DNA of 19,811 nucleotides, taken from the NCBI GenBank assembly GCA_032433595.1, contig JASWJB010000522.1, positions 1 to 19,811 of the forward strand, in the 5' to 3' direction. Under the pieces are notes generated by a model. The model saw only the letters and a program-made list of their open reading frames with translations, was not told where the DNA came from and searched no databases. Of this stretch, positions 18,501-19,811 are shown piece after piece (position 1 is the first letter of the stretch; each line of letters begins with the position of its first letter). The position numbers were made by a program, and so were the translations under genes. The stretch comes from Conoideocrella luteorostrata. Taxonomy: Eukaryota > Ascomycota > Sordariomycetes > Hypocreales > Clavicipitaceae.

Positions 18501-18735
18501 CATGACTGAGCATGCCATCAGCATCGATGGGCTGGTTCAGGCGGGCGAGGCGCTGAGACGTGTGGTTCGACGCGAGGACATCGAACAGCGTCGGAATAAG
18601 GCCATACAGGCGGAGAAGGATATGGTGGCGGAAAGAGATGACGCAAGGAAGAAGAAAGCATCCGCTGCTGAGCAAGAAAGACATGCCGACGGGGAAGCGC
18701 TTTCAGTCGCTGAACCACGCCCAATAGAGACGTAG
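15526..18735 (+). CDS. TBC-domain Rab GTPase-activating protein
   Basis: This is a 1069-residue single-exon protein. The TBC domain spans about residues 758-975 and stimulates GTP hydrolysis on Rab GTPases, so it should act in vesicle traffic. Both catalytic fingers are present: IQMDIHR with Arg816, and GYCQG with Gln851. The WF-type helices (WILASIIE, FQWFLSVF) and RVWDVVL (from 946) also fit. The N-terminus is Ser/Arg-rich and disordered, followed by a predicted coiled coil at about 152-225 (ending in LKAVEEELRSKE). The middle region is low complexity, and a charged helix closes the protein (about 1015-1056). A W-[KQN]-[DE]-[YF] motif recurs at W280, W578, W692 and W756, the last at the domain entry. 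The domain resembles Gyp3/Msb3 and TBC1D10-type GAPs, but there is no GRAM domain as in Gyp2/Mdr1. The Rab target cannot be read. The ATG has G at -3 and +4, with no in-frame upstream ATG after the stop at 15393. Confidence 0.92.
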   Translation: MDSVPGAPSSTCPLERSFSQQSAASTRSLQSTRSNRSAAVRAGRSRRLLSQPGSSASSIAASDKSFTSFPSFSPDPSDTDRGGKVNSDNISGERLKTATQESENSRARYLSGKGFSIVDTLTGKHSSRDALFEDTPLRQSVPGALHQADDKHIERLIARHGAVSLIRQIAEDMAQRDVQIATLRRRADERERALRKIIRECGLSNMDLENRLKAVEEELRSKETKHSEGNDGLSTLMSDAMRDTVAIHAYGQTDVDASTLRVGKKEANGSETGKGTLRGWKDYIWGNGTTKRGSRASSVNGESGNQTAVVRSQSSMDKRPTLQDDLFTPPTEAGVDANTVNSSRASSAHSVGASDRKSSVSLAALALRLVAGGSVTPRDAESRGRAASASVRAVSTRTGSTASVRTAQSARATSMAGNPKALMAMRRASQAPQALSSAKSQGQDAWASMASSPPDITNTRQESYGPVEMDAILPPESQPPTLSYLYNNNNANGEFLTDRFGFIYDQRRKKRQREAAQMADQINKSSRIEMLTTGRTRISPNLLDDLPSPKESVSSSGRPSSPSSQGERNEDDGKPKRWQDYLKIATFPTELLSHTPSMSASALEVLEGTGSLTPESREPEPAKAPTIKATTVGLVPPSASATTAIDHGTSQSGESDPTAGTLAKEDTEPVKLLLEQLSEVHDSFQRDKTVKWNDFLRKVRAERRREGQAAVAAAAAVAEARFEAPAMILPEARVADGEIIGISGLGNKGKVGRAKWNEFKALVLGGIPVSYRAKVWAECSGANALRIPGYYDDLVAQNGEDDDVAVVSQIQMDIHRTLTDNIFFRKGPGVQKLSELLLAYSRRNRDVGYCQGMNLIAANLLLIMPSAEDAFWILASIIESILPHGYYDQSLMASRADQQVLRQFVSTVLPKLSAHLDSLSIELEALTFQWFLSVFTDCLCAEALFRVWDVVLCTNDGSTFLFQIALALLKLNERNLLQCDTPAGVYTYINHHMTEHAISIDGLVQAGEALRRVVRREDIEQRRNKAIQAEKDMVAERDDARKKKASAAEQERHADGEALSVAEPRPIET

Positions 18736-18918
18736 CATGTATGGAGGTTTGCAAGACACGGTTGGATATGAGAGTTGGCTAGATTTGATACCCCTTTTAC
18801 ATGTTGATTAACTACAATCTTTGTCTATGTGTGCGTGTGCGTGCGTTCGTGAATGCGCAAAGGTGCAAGCGGCAGTGAAATGTGACCCTACACAGAATTT
18901 GTCCCCTCCGTTCTGTAT

Positions 18919-18937
18919 AGCCGTCCTTTGTACGGCT
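18919..18937. repeat. Small hairpin AGCCGT / ACGGCT
   Basis: Perfect 6-bp arms flank a 7-base loop about 185 nt past the TBC stop codon. It is possibly a 3' UTR stem-loop, and a stem of this size can occur by chance. Confidence 0.35.
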
Positions 18938-19188
18938 TACATACTAGGCTAATGTGCAACATGTTTGGTATTCATTCAGCCAGCCTCTTCACAGCGCATG
19001 GCCTGTCTTATTATTTAAAAATGTTAAACTTTGGGGTTTCATCCCCTTGGATTCGGCAATGCATAATATTATACAAGAGATGCTGGCCATATCCCGTCAG
19101 AGACCATTGACCGGCTTTACGATATGCACAGTGAATGGACTCGCGTGACGCGGCCGCTTTATCCCACAATCTTTTCATCTTTCCCATC

Positions 19189-19194
19189 TTTATT
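19189..19194 (-). terminator. AATAAA polyadenylation-type signal of the isomerase gene
   Basis: TTTATT on the plus strand is AATAAA on the minus strand, 53 nt past the stop codon of the SKL-ending protein. Position and sequence are plausible, but there is no direct evidence of use. Confidence 0.4.
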
Positions 19195-19246
19195 TTGCCC
19201 GTTCCACCTGTCTGTTGCTACGCCCGCTGAGTTGAAATTTTGCATG

Positions 19247-19757
19247 CTACAACTTGGATTTGTTCTCCTTTGTCCACTCCTCAAACCACACCTTGCCAAA
19301 CTCCTTCCTCTCGCCCTCCCGTCTCTGGTCCTCATTGAACCTGTCCTCCTCCCTATCAACGCCGTCTTTTCGCAGTTCTCTCAACAGATCCTTATGCAGC
19401 TCCGTCTTGATTACTCCGTATACACCCGCCTTCGCTTTCTCCGTCAGCTGCTTCTCTTCCACGAAGGCGAGCGCATCTTGGAGAGACGTGGCGGTCGCGT
19501 CGGCCAGTCCGTACTCGACGGCTTGTTGGCCGGTGAAGCGGCGGCCTTCGAGGGCCAGTGTGCGGTAGGACTGTGGGGAGAGTCGGTGGCGGAATATGGC
19601 GGCCATGGGGGGCTTGAGAGGCGCACCGAAGAGAACCTCGTTGAGGCAGAGGAAGCCCTTGGGGGAGGGGGCCAGGCGGTAGTCGTGGGATTGAGAGAGC
19701 ATGAGCCCGCCGGCGAAGGTGTGGCCGTTGAGCAGAGCGACTGTGGGCATGGGGTAT
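19247..19757 (-). CDS. Peroxisomal delta3,delta2-enoyl-CoA isomerase/hydratase-family protein (3' exon, partial)
   Basis: About 169 residues of a crotonase-fold protein are visible; the 5' exon or exons lie past the right edge. The oxyanion-hole segment NGHTFAGG is near the exon start, followed by SHDYRLAP and GFLCLNE. The Glu of LNE (codon 19637-19639) aligns with the isomerase catalytic Glu in the GLNETQLG segment of human ECI1, which favours isomerase over hydratase activity. The segment VYGVIKTEL resembles plant peroxisomal ECI proteins. The last three residues are SKL, a canonical PTS1, so the protein should be imported into peroxisomes and help degrade unsaturated fatty acids. The exon is drawn from 19757 because CAG just before it looks like a splice acceptor; this gives YPMPTVALLNGH, as in family members. 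An ATG at 19750 is in frame but would leave out the N-terminal part of the fold, so it is unlikely to be the true start. Confidence 0.87.
19412..19420 (-). repeat. TACGGAGTA copy inside the isomerase exon
   Basis: This is an exact copy of the over-represented 9-mer. Unlike the other six it lies in coding sequence, where its bases encode part of GVYGVIK. It may therefore be a coincidence of codon choice. Confidence 0.5.
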
Positions 19758-19759
19758 CT
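19758..19759 (-). other. Probable 3' splice site (AG) of the isomerase intron
   Basis: On the minus strand the sequence before the exon reads ...ACCAG, with a TTAAC branch-point-like element about 20 nt upstream. Reading through further upstream gives no family-like residues. The exon begins in the third position of a split codon. The intron donor lies outside the window. Confidence 0.6.
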
Positions 19760-19811
19760 GGTTTGCGGTGGTGTTAACTTTACATCATGTCGTTTGGGGG
19801 TTGGAGGCTGG

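Larger units (their letters stand above)
18736..19246. other. Convergent spacer between the TBC gene and the enoyl-CoA isomerase gene
   Basis: This 511-bp spacer holds both 3' UTRs. Visible features are an 18-nt strictly alternating pyrimidine-purine run at 18828-18845 (GT/GC steps, Z-DNA-prone), a hairpin AGCCGT/ACGGCT at 18919-18937 with a 7-base loop, a small GGGG/CCCC hairpin at 19033-19046 and an AT palindrome (ATAATATTAT) near 19063-19072. ORFs here are short and have no recognisable content. Confidence 0.5.

Noticed and set aside
19124..19777. 217-codon plus-strand ORF
   Set aside because: It is the shadow of the minus-strand enoyl-CoA isomerase exon, which has clear family motifs and an SKL terminus.

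Overview
The window looks like nuclear DNA of a filamentous ascomycete (Pezizomycotina, most likely Sordariomycetes; Hypocreales would fit, but the species cannot be read from the sequence). The reasons are long, mostly intronless ORFs for typical fungal proteins, CA/CT-rich leaders, an ascomycete-style intron boundary at the right edge, and spacers of 0.5-2.4 kb. I saw no sign of bacterial, viral or transposon genes, tRNA, rRNA or CRISPR.

Layout: (1) 1-1412 is a gene-poor left flank that ends in a TATA-containing promoter. (2) 1413-2297 (+) encodes a classical short-chain dehydrogenase/reductase related to RhlG-type 3-oxoacyl reductases. (3) 2298-3963 is a convergent spacer holding two interlocked perfect inverted repeats. 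(4) 3964-6861 (-) encodes a 965-residue, mostly disordered Ser/Thr/Pro-rich protein of the kind annotated 'protamine P1' in fungi. (5) 6862-7691 is a divergent promoter with clustered ACGCG cores, two CACGTGATG boxes and a CCAAT box. (6) 7692-13112 (+) encodes the septation-initiation/mitotic-exit scaffold Cdc11/Nud1 (SnaD in Aspergillus), with a long disordered N-terminus and a C-terminal leucine-rich repeat domain. (7) 13113-15525 is a long spacer carrying a cluster of the 9-mer TACGGAGTA and then a long leader with upstream ORFs. (8) 15526-18735 (+) encodes a TBC-domain Rab GTPase-activating protein with both catalytic fingers intact. (9) 19247-19757 (-) is the 3' exon of a peroxisomal delta3,delta2-enoyl-CoA isomerase-like protein ending in SKL; the rest lies beyond the right edge.

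The genes do not form an obvious biosynthetic cluster. cdc11 and the TBC GAP are housekeeping cell-cycle and membrane-traffic genes, the isomerase belongs to peroxisomal beta-oxidation, and the SDR is a stand-alone oxidoreductase. The most unusual signals are non-coding: a strongly over-represented 9-mer (seven exact copies, four of them within 700 bp), an interlocked (pseudoknot-topology) inverted-repeat pair downstream of the protamine-P1-like gene, and a dense ACGCG cluster in the promoter shared by that gene and cdc11.
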